Below, piece by piece: positions 1 through 8,809 of a DNA stretch of 64,000 nt. Within the stretch, counting starts at the first letter, position 1. The number at the start of each line of letters is the position of its first letter. This DNA is from Cytobacillus oceanisediminis 2691 (GTDB lineage: Bacteria > Bacillota > Bacilli > Bacillales > Cytobacillaceae). Location of the stretch: assembly GCF_000294775.2 (NCBI RefSeq), contig NZ_CP015506.1:2703501-2767500 (forward strand). Reading direction: 5' to 3'. The position numbers were made by a program, and so were the translations under genes. The notes under the pieces were generated by a model, which worked only from the letters and a program-made list of their open reading frames with translations, did no database searches and was not told where the DNA came from.

Positions 1-945
1 TTCGGCATTATACTCTTCTGAATTTAGCCAGCCATCCCGAAGGTGCAAGTAATTGGCTTTTTCATACTCTTTATAGTCCGGGCGATTTTTCGCTTCCTCA
101 AGGGCTTTTTCAAGCGCTGAAATGATTTCAGGCGGCGTATCCTTATGGACCATGAAGCCTCTGCCCTGGCCGTCTGTTACATCTATCCCCATTTCAGTTG
201 ATATCGGAACGTCCTCAAAACCTTCCATTTTCTCTTCAGTAAAGGCAATCAGCATCTTAATATCTCCGCTTTCCAGCTGCGCAATCGATGGTCCAGGCTC
301 CTCTGCAATGACATCGATATGTCCCCCGAGCAGTGCTGCTGTCATCTCTCCAGAACCTTCAAATGAGATATAATTAAACTTTGTTCCAGTGGCTTTTTCA
401 AACTGTTTGACTACCAGTTCATCAAAGCCGGCTGAACCTGTACCGCCAATTGTGATCTCACCAGGTTTTTCCTTTGCCTTTGCGATAAGATCATCAATAT
501 CCTTGAACTTGCCATCGCTTTTTACTTGGAGGGTCATGGTATCATTTTGGACCCTTCCGACAGAAGTTAATTTGCTCAAATCATTTTTTTCCACTCCTGC
601 TGCAATATTTACGGGATGATTGGATGTTGCAGACCAGATGGTATAACCATCAGCCGGCTGCCTTGCCACATGGTCAGCCGAATTAATCCCCGCCGCACCA
701 GGCATATTCACAACATTTATGTTTACACCAAGAATATCTTTAAGTTCTTTTGCAATGGCCCTGGCAAAATTGTCACTCCCGCCGCCCGCGCCAAAGCCAA
801 CAATAATTTCAATCTGCCGCTCGGGAAAGTTGCCGCTGCTTTTCTTTTCCTCCGAGCTTGCTCCCTGAGGTGAAGAATTACATGCCTGCAAAAAGAATAC
901 CAATGCAATTGCCAGAGACAAAAACGAAATCCTCTTTAATTTCAT
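1..945 (-). CDS. tctC: TctC-type tripartite tricarboxylate transporter substrate-binding lipoprotein (3' end outside window)
   Basis: The frame is open from an ATG at 945 to the left edge (315 codons, C-terminus missing). The N-terminus is a signal peptide with lipobox FFLQAC, so the protein should be tethered to the outer membrane face as a lipoprotein. It is followed by the Bug/TctC signature: a start near PERQIEIIVGFGAGGGSDN, the NMPGAAG segment, and PADGYTIW. TctC proteins deliver tri- or dicarboxylates and other organic acids to the TctAB permease; the permease genes would lie beyond the left edge. The gene is 360 bp downstream of glcF and has its own sigma-54 promoter. The substrate cannot be read from the sequence; the neighbouring glycolate and glyoxylate genes suggest a small hydroxy- or keto-acid. 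Confidence 0.9.
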   Translation of the reverse strand, partial: MKLKRISFLSLAIALVFFLQACNSSPQGASSEEKKSSGNFPERQIEIIVGFGAGGGSDNFARAIAKELKDILGVNINVVNMPGAAGINSADHVARQPADGYTIWSATSNHPVNIAAGVEKNDLSKLTSVGRVQNDTMTLQVKSDGKFKDIDDLIAKAKEKPGEITIGGTGSAGFDELVVKQFEKATGTKFNYISFEGSGEMTAALLGGHIDVIAEEPGPSIAQLESGDIKMLIAFTEEKMEGFEDVPISTEMGIDVTDGQGRGFMVHKDTPPEIISALEKALEEAKNRPDYKEYEKANYLHLRDGWLNSEEYNAE

Positions 946-1109
946 GTTAATTTTCCCCCATATTAAGAAAAGTTTTAAATTTCTGTAAATTAAAAGCGTA
1001 TTATTTCCTATAAAACAACTTAGAATGAAGATTACTTAATCAGACATGGACCTATTCCTCGATCTGGATCGTCACCTCCCTGTTTATGTCATGTTTCATT
1101 AAACTTCAA

Positions 1110-1125
1110 TGCAATTTTTGTGCCG
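1110..1125 (-). promoter_or_regulatory. Sigma-54 (-24/-12) promoter of tctC
   Basis: On the minus strand the site reads CGGCACAAAAATTGCA, matching the sigma-54 consensus TGGCAC-N5-TTGCA at every conserved position except the first. It lies 165 bp upstream of the tctC start. The 946-1305 gap between tctC and glcF has no other gene-like content besides this promoter and the palindrome at 1289. A sigma-54 activator is encoded 3 kb away at 4106-6001. Confidence 0.8.
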
Positions 1126-1288
1126 AAAAGCAAATAACTCGATTAACTTTTTTACCGGGAACCAAAATCGTAAGCGGTTTCAAATTAAATGGGACATTCA
1201 CACTTTTAATGAATTTAAATTCTGAATTCCTTCCAATACACTTATCAATCATTTTTGTTCTCTTTTGAAACAAATTGTCCACTCTTCT

Positions 1289-1303
1289 GTTTCAATTTGA
1301 AAC
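1289..1303. promoter_or_regulatory. Palindromic upstream activator site for the sigma-54 activator
   Basis: GTTTCAATTTGAAAC is a near-perfect 15-bp palindrome about 170 bp upstream of the sigma-54 promoter of tctC, the usual distance for an enhancer-binding protein. A copy with the same arms and spacing, GTTTCATTTTGGAAC, lies upstream of the other sigma-54 promoter at 8135-8149. A further half-site, TTTTGAAAC, is at 1263. Assignment to the 4106-6001 regulator is inferred from proximity. It overlaps the start of the intergenic region at the glcF stop codon. Confidence 0.65.
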
Positions 1304-1305
1304 TT

Positions 1306-2640
1306 TTATTGTTTTCCTGCAGATTCTGCCCTTTCAATTGACTCCATCAGATAGTCGGCAACATGCTTTGTTTCAATCTGATCCTCCATTCCTTCACGAT
1401 GAACCCCCAGTTTCATTTGGAGGAAACAGCCTGGATTGGCTGTTATTAGAACAGCTGATTCAGTTTCTTTGACTCTGGACATTTTCTTATCCAGTATTTC
1501 ATTCGCAAGTTTTGGCTGCAATAAATTATAAATTCCGGCAGACCCGCAGCAATATTTCTTTTCAGGGAGATCCACATATTCCGAGTTTGGAATTTCCTTC
1601 ACCAATTTAGCTGGAGCATCCTTCACCTTCATTACATATTGCAGATGGCAGGAAGGCTGATAGGTTACTCTTTCACCTCTGCCGGCAGTTTCAGGCATTT
1701 CTCCTTTTTCATATATGATCTCACTGATATCCCTTATTTTGGCAGAAAATACTTTAGCCCTCTCCAGCCAATGTTGATCCCCCCTGAATAAATCTGCATA
1801 TTCCGCAAGTGCAGCACCGCATCCTCCGGCATTGGTAATAATATAATCCACATTTGCTTTTTCAAAAGCCTGAATATTCGCTTTGGCCATTTCAATGGCC
1901 CTGTCTTTTTTTCCGCTATGATGGTGGAGTGCTCCACAGCACATCTGCGCTTTAGGGGTTACCACATCAAATCCAGTCTTCGACAGCAGTTTAATGGAAT
2001 TATCGTTTGTTTCTCTGAACATGACATCCATGATGCAGCCATGGAAAAAGGCTACCCGGCCCCTTGCTGCCTTTTCTTCATCAGCCCTCGGAGTAAACTC
2101 AGCATGATGTTTCCTCCCTGAAGGCGGTAAAATGGAAGGCGTGATTCTTTCCATTTGCCTCATCTGCTCTGGGAAGAATTTCAAAATGCCCAGTCCTCTA
2201 GTTATATACTGAAGCCCGCTTTTTTGATAAAACCACAGAAGATTGCCAACAGTATTAAGCCTTTTTTGGTTGGCAAGAACATGGTCAAAGAAGTAATCTT
2301 TAAAAGTCCTTACCGGATATGCAGGTTTTTTAATATCTGTTTGTACAGGTGCTTCAGCGGCTGCTGCTATTCGCTCCTTGGCGAGCATGACGATATCAGG
2401 GACCTGAACATCAATAGGGCATGCATCCACACAGGCTGAGCAAAGCAGGCAGCGATCAAGCTGATCTTTGATTTCCTGATTTACGGGGATATTGCCCTCA
2501 ATCAGACTTCTTGCCATCAATACTCTGCCCCTGGGACCATCAGCTTCCCTGCCTGTGATATCTAAGGTAGGACAAACATTGCGGCAGGCACCGCAGCGCA
2601 CGCATGTTTGCATGGATTCCTTCGCCGTCAGCAATTTCAT
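1306..2640 (-). CDS. glcF: Glycolate oxidase iron-sulfur subunit GlcF
   Basis: This 444-residue protein has two 4Fe-4S ferredoxin motifs near the N-terminus (CVRCGACRNVCP and CLLCSACVDACP) and two cysteine-rich CCG domains further on (CCGALHHHSG and CCGSAGIYN). That is the architecture of GlcF/LutA-type subunits, which carry electrons from the flavoprotein GlcD to the membrane quinone pool. A longer reading frame starts at a TTG at 2655, but that TTG is part of the ribosome binding site GGAGGTG, so the ATG at 2640 is chosen. It follows glcD by 16 bp, so the two are co-transcribed. GlcE is absent, as in other Bacillus GlcDF systems. Confidence 0.9.
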   Translation of the reverse strand: MKLLTAKESMQTCVRCGACRNVCPTLDITGREADGPRGRVLMARSLIEGNIPVNQEIKDQLDRCLLCSACVDACPIDVQVPDIVMLAKERIAAAAEAPVQTDIKKPAYPVRTFKDYFFDHVLANQKRLNTVGNLLWFYQKSGLQYITRGLGILKFFPEQMRQMERITPSILPPSGRKHHAEFTPRADEEKAARGRVAFFHGCIMDVMFRETNDNSIKLLSKTGFDVVTPKAQMCCGALHHHSGKKDRAIEMAKANIQAFEKANVDYIITNAGGCGAALAEYADLFRGDQHWLERAKVFSAKIRDISEIIYEKGEMPETAGRGERVTYQPSCHLQYVMKVKDAPAKLVKEIPNSEYVDLPEKKYCCGSAGIYNLLQPKLANEILDKKMSRVKETESAVLITANPGCFLQMKLGVHREGMEDQIETKHVADYLMESIERAESAGKQ

Positions 2641-2656
2641 TACATTCACCTCCAAC

Positions 2657-4093
2657 CTAGTTAGGCAATGCCATCTTGCCTGGATTTAAAATATTATTTG
2701 GATCAAGCGTCCTTTTAATGGCCCGCATCACTTCCATGGCAGGACCATGCTCTACATCCATATATTTGGCACGGACAATTCCAACTCCATGCTCGGCTGT
2801 CGTCGTTCCTTCCATTTTGATTGCCAGTTCATGAATATCGTCGATCAGTTTCTGCACATTTTCCATTTCAATTTCATTATTCATGTTCACTACCGGTCCG
2901 GTATGCATATTTCCATCACCAACATGACCGTATATTCCGCAGATGATGCCATATCGTTCTGCGATATTATGAATCTCCCGGAGTGTTTCAGGGAGTCTCG
3001 AAATTGGCACACAGATGTCTTCGCCGCCATACACCCGGAAACCGCCCGGCTTTAAAAGTCCAACCGCAGCACCAACAAGCTTCCTTGCCTGCCAGAGCTT
3101 TTCACACTCATCCGGCTCATCGCTGAACTTTATATAATTCGTAAATTTTTCGACTACCTTCCTGAGCCGGTTCACCTGGGAGGTTACCTCCTCTTTGGCA
3201 CCATCCACTTCAAAAACAAGAATAGCTTCATTATCCAGGGGAAGATTCAGCTCAGGCTTCATCATGTTGACAGCCTTCGTACAATTGAAGTCCATGATTT
3301 CGATGGCTGATGGCTGCAGGCCTGAAGAAAAAACAGCGTTAACCGCCTCTCCCGCATCTTCCAATCTTTCAAATGAGCATAAAACAATACCTCGTGTGAC
3401 AGGGAGCGGCAATAATTTCAGACGAAGGCGCGTTACAATTCCAAGAGTGCCTTCTGAACCAATCATTAAATGGGCAAGGTCGTAGCCGGAGACCGATTTA
3501 AGCGCCTTCGATTTTGCTCCGCCAGTCACAATGATGTCACCGGTGGGCAGTACGACTTCCATTCCCAGGACATAATGGCGGGTAACACCGTATTTGACTG
3601 CCCTCAGCCCGCTTGAATTGTTGGAAACCATTCCTCCCACTGTGCACATATTTGCGCTTCCCGGGTCAGGAGGGAATCTTAGTCCATAAGACTTCAAAGC
3701 CTCATTTAAATCATTTTGGATGACTCCCGGCTCAATCACTGCCTGCATATTCCTGTGATCAATCTCCAGGATTCGGTTCATTTTCGATAAATCCAGCATA
3801 ATGCCGCCTTTAACCGGGACGGCTCCGCCTGTTTGCCCGGTGGCTGCCCCTCTCGGGTATAACGGTATTTTAAATTCGTTGGCCAGCCGGACACATTCAC
3901 TGACCTCTTCAGTTGACAGAGCAATAACGGCCACTTGAGGCAGTTTCGGACGGAGCTGTGTTTCAAAGGATGCATCATAGGAGTAGGTCATCATATCAGT
4001 GCAATTGGTTAATAGCCGGTCGTCTCCGAAGATATTTCTTAATCGGGATATCACGTTTTCATCCAGCGGAGGCGGTGTCATTGTTTCATTCAT
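2657..4093 (-). CDS. glcD: Glycolate oxidase FAD subunit GlcD
   Basis: This 478-residue FAD-linked oxidase has the FAD-binding type 4 segment (PRGAATGQTGGAVP, near residue 80) and the C-terminal FAD-oxidase domain with HVGDGNMH and the ending LDPNNILNPGK. It oxidises glycolate, or a related 2-hydroxy acid such as D-lactate, to the keto acid. It lies 12 bp after the sigma-54 activator gene and just before glcF, forming a regulator-glcD-glcF operon. Glycolate is preferred over D-lactate as substrate because of the two-subunit GlcDF pairing and the adjacent glyoxylate aminotransferase; the sequence alone does not decide it. Confidence 0.88.
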   Translation of the reverse strand: MNETMTPPPLDENVISRLRNIFGDDRLLTNCTDMMTYSYDASFETQLRPKLPQVAVIALSTEEVSECVRLANEFKIPLYPRGAATGQTGGAVPVKGGIMLDLSKMNRILEIDHRNMQAVIEPGVIQNDLNEALKSYGLRFPPDPGSANMCTVGGMVSNNSSGLRAVKYGVTRHYVLGMEVVLPTGDIIVTGGAKSKALKSVSGYDLAHLMIGSEGTLGIVTRLRLKLLPLPVTRGIVLCSFERLEDAGEAVNAVFSSGLQPSAIEIMDFNCTKAVNMMKPELNLPLDNEAILVFEVDGAKEEVTSQVNRLRKVVEKFTNYIKFSDEPDECEKLWQARKLVGAAVGLLKPGGFRVYGGEDICVPISRLPETLREIHNIAERYGIICGIYGHVGDGNMHTGPVVNMNNEIEMENVQKLIDDIHELAIKMEGTTTAEHGVGIVRAKYMDVEHGPAMEVMRAIKRTLDPNNILNPGKMALPN

Positions 4094-4105
4094 TCTTTCT
4101 CCTCC

Positions 4106-6001
4106 TTATAAACTATTTATTTTTCGCCAGAGGGTCGTCCTGCCGATCCCCAGAATCTTTGCGGCTTCTGTTTTATTGCCGTTTACCTGCTTCAGCACGT
4201 TCAGTATATACTCTTTCTCATAGTTTTGAAGCTTCGTTTCTTCATCTACTTCATTAATGCTGTGTTGTTTCAGCACATGCAATTTGGAAAAGTCTTTCCC
4301 GCCTGCAGCTAAAACAGTTTCTGAATCAATCAATTTCTCAGGGGAAAGAATCATCGCTCTTTCAACAATGTTCCTGAGCTGGCGTATATTACCCGGCCAA
4401 TGATAGCTTTGCATAATCTTCATAGCTTCAGCAGTGAAGCCCTTAATATTTCTCCGAATGCCCGGTTCCAATTCTTTTATGAAAAAATCGCATAACAATG
4501 GAATATCAAGGATCCTTTCACGCAAGGACGGAATTGGGATATCAAGAATATTGAGGCGATAATACAAATCAGCCCGGAAGCTCCCATCTTCGACCATCTT
4601 CTCAAAATCACGGTTCGAGGCAGCGATTACCCGAATATTAATGGGGATCACTCTTTCATCCCCTAGCCGCATCACTTCCCCTTCCTGCAAAACCCTGAGG
4701 AGCTGGGCCTGGAGGGATTCAGCGAGTTCGCCAATTTCATCAAGGAAGATGGTTCCCTGATGAGCCAATTCAAATAACCCGGTTTTTCCTCCCTTTTTCG
4801 CTCCCGTAAAGGCTCCTTCGACGTAGCCGAATAATTCGCTTTCCAGCAGGTTTTCAGGGATAGCCGCACAATTCACTGCAACGAATGGCCCTTCCGTTCG
4901 CTTGCTGAAGCTATGGATTAAATGGGCGAATACCTCTTTTCCCACACCTGTTTCACCCGTCAGGAGAATAGTAGAATCCACCTGAGAATATTTCTTCACC
5001 TTTTCGATCGCTTTCTGATACATCTCACTTTCCCCGACAATATTATTTAGACTGTATTTTGTGACATGGCCGCGGTGAAGGAGCTTTTTACGGATTTCCT
5101 GCTCCTGCTGCTGAAGTCTATGAACCTCCTGAAACGTACAGACAGCTCCAAACACCTTTTGCTCGTGCCTGATGGGTATTCGATTTGCAACCACTTTTAC
5201 ACCATTGGCATCCTGAATGCGGTTCAGTTCTTCCTTACCAGTCGAAAGAACTTTTTTCATTTGTGAATTAACGAGGATATCATCAATCTGCTTACCGATT
5301 ACAGAATCATATGGCAGGTTCAAGATACTGTAAACGGAAGGATTGCATACTGTAATAACCCCTTTTTCATCCACAGCAATTACACCATCAGCAATAAAAT
5401 CAAGAATTGCCTGGAGTTCCTTGGTTCGTTTCAATTCTGTGCGCCTTACTTCAATCAGGCTTCTTGCTTCATGAATGGCCTGGATGACCGATTCCACTCC
5501 AGACGTTAATATCACTGTTTTTATCGAATTATTTTTGACTTTGTTCGTAAAAATACTTTTCCCAATCAGGACATCTATCTCTTTTTTGCTGAGAGCCTCG
5601 ACAGCTGCTTCAGCTTCCTCAGGTACAATTACGCAATGCTTTTCAATCGATAACCCCAGCACGGATTCAATTGTTTGGATCCCCTGCAAAACATCCCGGG
5701 TGTCGGCTATTCCAATCTTCTGTCCGAGCTTTTGCGCTTCTTTGATGGTTCGAAGCAGATCATATCCGGTTATGGGAATCTGCACGACGGGTATGCCAAG
5801 ATCGGACTCAATGAGCTTTAATCCCAGGGTTCCTCTGCTAATGATTACTTCTGTGCCGGCTTTTTCAAATTCTTTAGCAGCTGCAATAGCATTCCGGAAG
5901 CTTACCTTTCTTATCGCGACATCTTCTCCTGTTTTTTTCGCTGCTTCCTTTGAAACCTGTATAAGCGCGTCAATTGGGGTTAAAATGGCAATTTCGGACA
6001 T
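4106..6001 (-). CDS. PrpR-like sigma-54-dependent transcriptional activator
   Basis: This 631-residue enhancer-binding protein has four parts: an N-terminal PrpR-type sensor domain (about 1-190), a PAS domain (about 195-300), an AAA+ domain (about 320-555) and a Fis-type helix-turn-helix at the C-terminus ([20 protein letters not shown]). The AAA+ domain has Walker A GETGVGKE near 350, the sigma-54 contact loop GAFTGA near 396 and Walker [10 protein letters not shown] near 420, so it should be active. PrpR-type sensor domains bind organic-acid effectors such as 2-methylcitrate in PrpR; the effector here is unknown. The start follows a good GAGGTGA site. Likely targets are the sigma-54 promoters at 1110 and 8068. 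Its own promoter looks sigma-A dependent. Confidence 0.92.
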   Translation of the reverse strand: MSEIAILTPIDALIQVSKEAAKKTGEDVAIRKVSFRNAIAAAKEFEKAGTEVIISRGTLGLKLIESDLGIPVVQIPITGYDLLRTIKEAQKLGQKIGIADTRDVLQGIQTIESVLGLSIEKHCVIVPEEAEAAVEALSKKEIDVLIGKSIFTNKVKNNSIKTVILTSGVESVIQAIHEARSLIEVRRTELKRTKELQAILDFIADGVIAVDEKGVITVCNPSVYSILNLPYDSVIGKQIDDILVNSQMKKVLSTGKEELNRIQDANGVKVVANRIPIRHEQKVFGAVCTFQEVHRLQQQEQEIRKKLLHRGHVTKYSLNNIVGESEMYQKAIEKVKKYSQVDSTILLTGETGVGKEVFAHLIHSFSKRTEGPFVAVNCAAIPENLLESELFGYVEGAFTGAKKGGKTGLFELAHQGTIFLDEIGELAESLQAQLLRVLQEGEVMRLGDERVIPINIRVIAASNRDFEKMVEDGSFRADLYYRLNILDIPIPSLRERILDIPLLCDFFIKELEPGIRRNIKGFTAEAMKIMQSYHWPGNIRQLRNIVERAMILSPEKLIDSETVLAAGGKDFSKLHVLKQHSINEVDEETKLQNYEKEYILNVLKQVNGNKTEAAKILGIGRTTLWRKINSL

Positions 6002-6043
6002 TGCTTCACCTCATTTTCCTTTTTCTCTTGGACAAGTTTTATA

Positions 6044-6074
6044 ATTATATTAAGTTAATCTTATCAGATGCCAA
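6044..6074 (-). promoter_or_regulatory. Probable sigma-A promoter of the regulator-glcDF operon
   Basis: The minus strand has TTGGCA (6069-6074) and downstream TATAAT (6044-6049) with 19 bp between them; an alternative -10, TAATAT, gives 16 bp. It lies 43 bp upstream of the regulator start. No sigma-54 motif is present here, which suggests constitutive or vegetative expression of the activator and of glcDF. Confidence 0.5.
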
Positions 6075-6155
6075 GGAAAATTTCGGTAAGTTTTCACAAT
6101 AATCAGTCTATTTGTTTGATAAATTAGATCAGAATAGTTTCTGATTTTATTTTAA

Positions 6156-6830
6156 TCACGCCTTCAACCTGGCCAAACGGGCCATCTGGTGAACACATCC
6201 CCGCTGCTGTGCCGGAAAGCTAAAAAAATAAGAGAGATCCTTAAGGTCCTTATCATTCAGCTGTTCAAAAACCGTACCTCCTATAATCACTGCATTTCCT
6301 ATTAAACTGTCCTCAAAAATGTCCAGCAGATGGGTGCAGAGCATTTTTCCGTTTCCTTTTCCAGTTAAGGCTCCGTTGATTTCAATATAAGTCGTTTCAG
6401 GTATGAACATACTAAATGATCCGGATGCCAGGCAAGCCGCCATTGAATCCGGCGAGATAACAATGGGAATGGCCCCCCTTCCTCCAAGACACTTAATATC
6501 CTCATCTATTCCTGCAATAAGCATTCCATTCAGCGGAATATTTTCTGAACGGAAATATTGGGCCAAATCGCAATCTATTAGTCTTATTCCTTTTCCTAAA
6601 CAGAACTTACGGATGGCTTCATCTTTCGCATCTCCATAAGAAAAAAGAATCTTGGCCGGATTTTTAACGTTTTTGTACCCTTGTCTGATAAATCCTTTGA
6701 TAACATTAAGGGGATTTTTGCCGCTGACGAATAGGAAATCTGGGATCACATTGATCTGATCCCCTGGAGTAACTGATGGGAGATTTGCCAGTTCAGCGAG
6801 TCGTTTTTCAAATATATTCACCCGGCTCAC
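6156..6830 (-). CDS. Orphan aconitase-superfamily domain protein without catalytic motifs
   Basis: This 224-residue protein resembles the N-terminal part of aconitase/isopropylmalate dehydratase large subunits. Matching stretches include INVIPDFLFVSGKNPLNVIK (pattern of the domain-1 strand), NPAKILFSYGD where the family has the DHAxP-type segment, and FIPETTYIEINGALTGKGNG, which fits the family's VPET...GKL segment. The family's DSHT motif is replaced by IDEDIKCLGG. The protein is about half the family length, so the region carrying the Fe-S cysteines is missing. It is probably not an active dehydratase and may bind an organic acid. It starts 20 bp after the aminotransferase stop, in the same sigma-54 transcript. 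The similarity is by eye and the function is unknown. Confidence 0.6.
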   Translation of the reverse strand: MSRVNIFEKRLAELANLPSVTPGDQINVIPDFLFVSGKNPLNVIKGFIRQGYKNVKNPAKILFSYGDAKDEAIRKFCLGKGIRLIDCDLAQYFRSENIPLNGMLIAGIDEDIKCLGGRGAIPIVISPDSMAACLASGSFSMFIPETTYIEINGALTGKGNGKMLCTHLLDIFEDSLIGNAVIIGGTVFEQLNDKDLKDLSYFFSFPAQQRGCVHQMARLARLKA

Positions 6831-6850
6831 GTCTCCTTAGGACCAGAAAT

Positions 6851-8017
6851 TTAACAGTATGGATTTTCGAGCCAATGCCGCTGTGCGGCGGAAACTCCTG
6901 CACCTAACTCCACTTCATATCCGGTCTTCAATAAAGCAAGCTCCATTGCGGCAAACATCTTCAGCATATCTGCCGCATCCGTATATCCCATATGGCCGAG
7001 ACGCAAAATCTGATTCTTCACCTTTCCAAGACCGCCTCCCAATGCGATATGGAAATCTTCCCGCATCATCTTTCTGAATTCATCGGCATTATTTAATTTT
7101 ACGGCTGTCAGGGTTGGACTGGCAGCCGAGTCATCCACCAGCAATTCAAGACCTAAAGCCCTTACCCCTGCCCTTGTCATATCCCGAAGTGCTGCATGCC
7201 TTTTATACTCAGCTTCTATTCCTCCGTTTCTTTCTATCATATTGCAGGCCTCAAGCAGCCCGCATACAAGTGATATATTTGGGGTATAAGGTGTTCCAGT
7301 TCCTGATTCCAGGCCTTTTTTATAAAGTTTAAGGTCAAAATAGAAGGATGGGCACTGATGATCATTTACAGTATTCCATGCTTTTTCACTCAAAGTAATC
7401 AATGCAAGTCCTGGAGGCAGCATTAAAGCTTTCTGTCCTCCAGTTGCCACTATATCAATGCCCCATTCGTCCATATATAGGGGGGTGCCGACTATCGAGC
7501 TGACCGCATCAACGAGGAATATGGCATCTGTTTCTTTTACAACTGCTGCAATCTCTTTTATGTTGTTGATTGCAGAGGTGGATGTTTCACAATGTGTCGC
7601 AAAAACAGCTCTTGCCTCAGGATTTTCCTTTAATGCTTTTCTCACATCCTCAGGATCGACAATTTTTCCCCATTCCGCATCGACCCGGACGGTTTTGCAG
7701 CCAATGTGGTCTGTAATTCCCTGAAGGTACTCACCAAAATAGCCGACAACGCAAAGGATGATCGTATCATTGGGGCCAACCGTATTAATAATTGCTGTTT
7801 CAAGGGCGGAAGCTCCGCTTGAGGTAAGCGGAATCACCAGGTTTTCAGTCTGGAATATCGTTTTGGACTTTTCAGTCGTTTCCTGAAGTACATCCTGGAA
7901 GGCTGGATTCCGGTAATCCATCATGGGGTGATCGAAACTTCTTAGCATGGCACGCTGTATTTCTTTCGGAACCTGAACCGGCCCCGGCAATCTTAAATCC
8001 AATTTCTCTTCAAACAT
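6851..8017 (-). CDS. Alanine/serine/ureidoglycine-glyoxylate aminotransferase family protein
   Basis: This is a 388-residue class V PLP-dependent aminotransferase. The PLP lysine is in ATGGQKALMLPPG near residue 195, and the PLP-phosphate and aspartate region is FLVDAVSS. It belongs to the AGT/PucG group, which aminates glyoxylate to glycine using alanine, serine or (S)-ureidoglycine. No purine-catabolism genes are nearby, whereas glcDF makes glyoxylate, so glyoxylate disposal is the simplest role. The start follows GGGGAGG. The gene has a consensus sigma-54 promoter about 50 bp upstream and is followed by the aconitase-like orphan. Confidence 0.85.
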   Translation of the reverse strand: MFEEKLDLRLPGPVQVPKEIQRAMLRSFDHPMMDYRNPAFQDVLQETTEKSKTIFQTENLVIPLTSSGASALETAIINTVGPNDTIILCVVGYFGEYLQGITDHIGCKTVRVDAEWGKIVDPEDVRKALKENPEARAVFATHCETSTSAINNIKEIAAVVKETDAIFLVDAVSSIVGTPLYMDEWGIDIVATGGQKALMLPPGLALITLSEKAWNTVNDHQCPSFYFDLKLYKKGLESGTGTPYTPNISLVCGLLEACNMIERNGGIEAEYKRHAALRDMTRAGVRALGLELLVDDSAASPTLTAVKLNNADEFRKMMREDFHIALGGGLGKVKNQILRLGHMGYTDAADMLKMFAAMELALLKTGYEVELGAGVSAAQRHWLENPYC

Positions 8018-8067
8018 AGCTTCCTCCCCTTATCGTTTCTGATTTATATCTTGCTAATGAGTATTGT

Positions 8068-8083
8068 TGCAATTTCCGTGCCA
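8068..8083 (-). promoter_or_regulatory. Sigma-54 (-24/-12) promoter of the aminotransferase operon
   Basis: The minus strand reads TGGCACGGAAATTGCA, a perfect match to TGGCAC-N5-TTGCA. It sits about 51 bp upstream of the aminotransferase start codon, so the transcript leader would be short. It is part of the long intergenic region 8018-8809, which otherwise holds the activator site at 8135, the 52-bp repeats and a terminator. Confidence 0.9.
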
Positions 8084-8134
8084 AGGTTGAATGTCTTTCT
8101 TACAAAGGTTTGTTTGTTAGAGGAGTGTTTCAGC

Positions 8135-8149
8135 GTTTCATTTTGGAAC
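8135..8149. promoter_or_regulatory. Palindromic upstream activator site
   Basis: GTTTCATTTTGGAAC has the same arms and spacing as the 1289-1303 palindrome and lies about 55 bp upstream of the -24 element. Additional half-sites (GTGTTTCAG at 8125, GTGGAACAG at 8153, GGTGAAACAG at 8165) flank it, which suggests an array of sites for oligomeric binding of the activator. Confidence 0.6.
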
Positions 8150-8327
8150 GATGTGGAACAGTTTGGTGAAACAGCTGGTGGTGTTAGAAATTTTCGAATT
8201 GGGTTCTTCTTTTGGGATGGTGGTACCGTTATGACGATGATTTTTTGAGGGTTCCTGATTTTCGGATTATTGACAGCGGTTATAACGACTGGATTTTTAT
8301 CTGTATTCTATTTAGGTGTTGAATTAC

Positions 8328-8620
8328 CTATTAACTACCATTTTTGCTTTACTACTCTCTTTTTCGGCGTAAATCCATTGGATTAACTAGCATTTTCGCC
8401 TTTCTCCACTCAATTTCGTCGTAAATCCATGTGATTAACTACCATTTCCGCCTTACTCCACTCAATTTCGTCGTAAATCCACGCGATTAACTACCATTTT
8501 CGCTTTACTGCACTCAATTTCGTCGTTATTCCATGTGATTAACTACCATTTTGCCTTACTCCACTCAATTTCGTCTTTAATCCATCAGATTAACTACCAT
8601 TTTTCTTTACTGCTCTTTTT
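8328..8620. repeat. Tandem array A of 52-bp units
   Basis: About six degenerate copies are seen. The landmark GATTAACT recurs at 8381, 8433, 8485, 8537 and 8588, spaced 52, 52, 52 and 51 bp, with an earlier partial copy near 8328. A second landmark in each unit is CAATTTCGTCG. There are no unique spacers and no coding frame. It lies between a sigma-54 operon and the IDEAL-domain gene. The period equals that of array B at 28097. Confidence 0.9.
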
Positions 8621-8750
8621 TTAAGCCTTGGTTAGTGTTTTTGACTGCTATTGTTCCTTCCTGTTCTGGATTTTGTAAGCAATTATGCTGAAGCTTTTCA
8701 TAGTTTAAAATTAGCTTTCACAATCATTTATAAAAATATATTAAACAACA

Positions 8751-8787
8751 AAAGGCAGCCCCATTCTTTCGAACAGGCTGCCTTTTT
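8751..8787 (-). terminator. Rho-independent terminator after the IDEAL-domain gene
   Basis: GGCAGCC and GGCTGCC form a 7-bp stem around a 15-nt loop. The minus strand continues with TTTTGTTG, and the plus strand with TTTTT, so it could work in both directions. Confidence 0.85.
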
Positions 8788-8809
8788 AACATTATTAATT
8801 GTGGGCTTT

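Noticed and set aside
8051..8248. Plus-strand 65-codon ORF
   Set aside because: It lies on the sigma-54 promoter and activator sites, has no ribosome binding site, and does not look like a protein.
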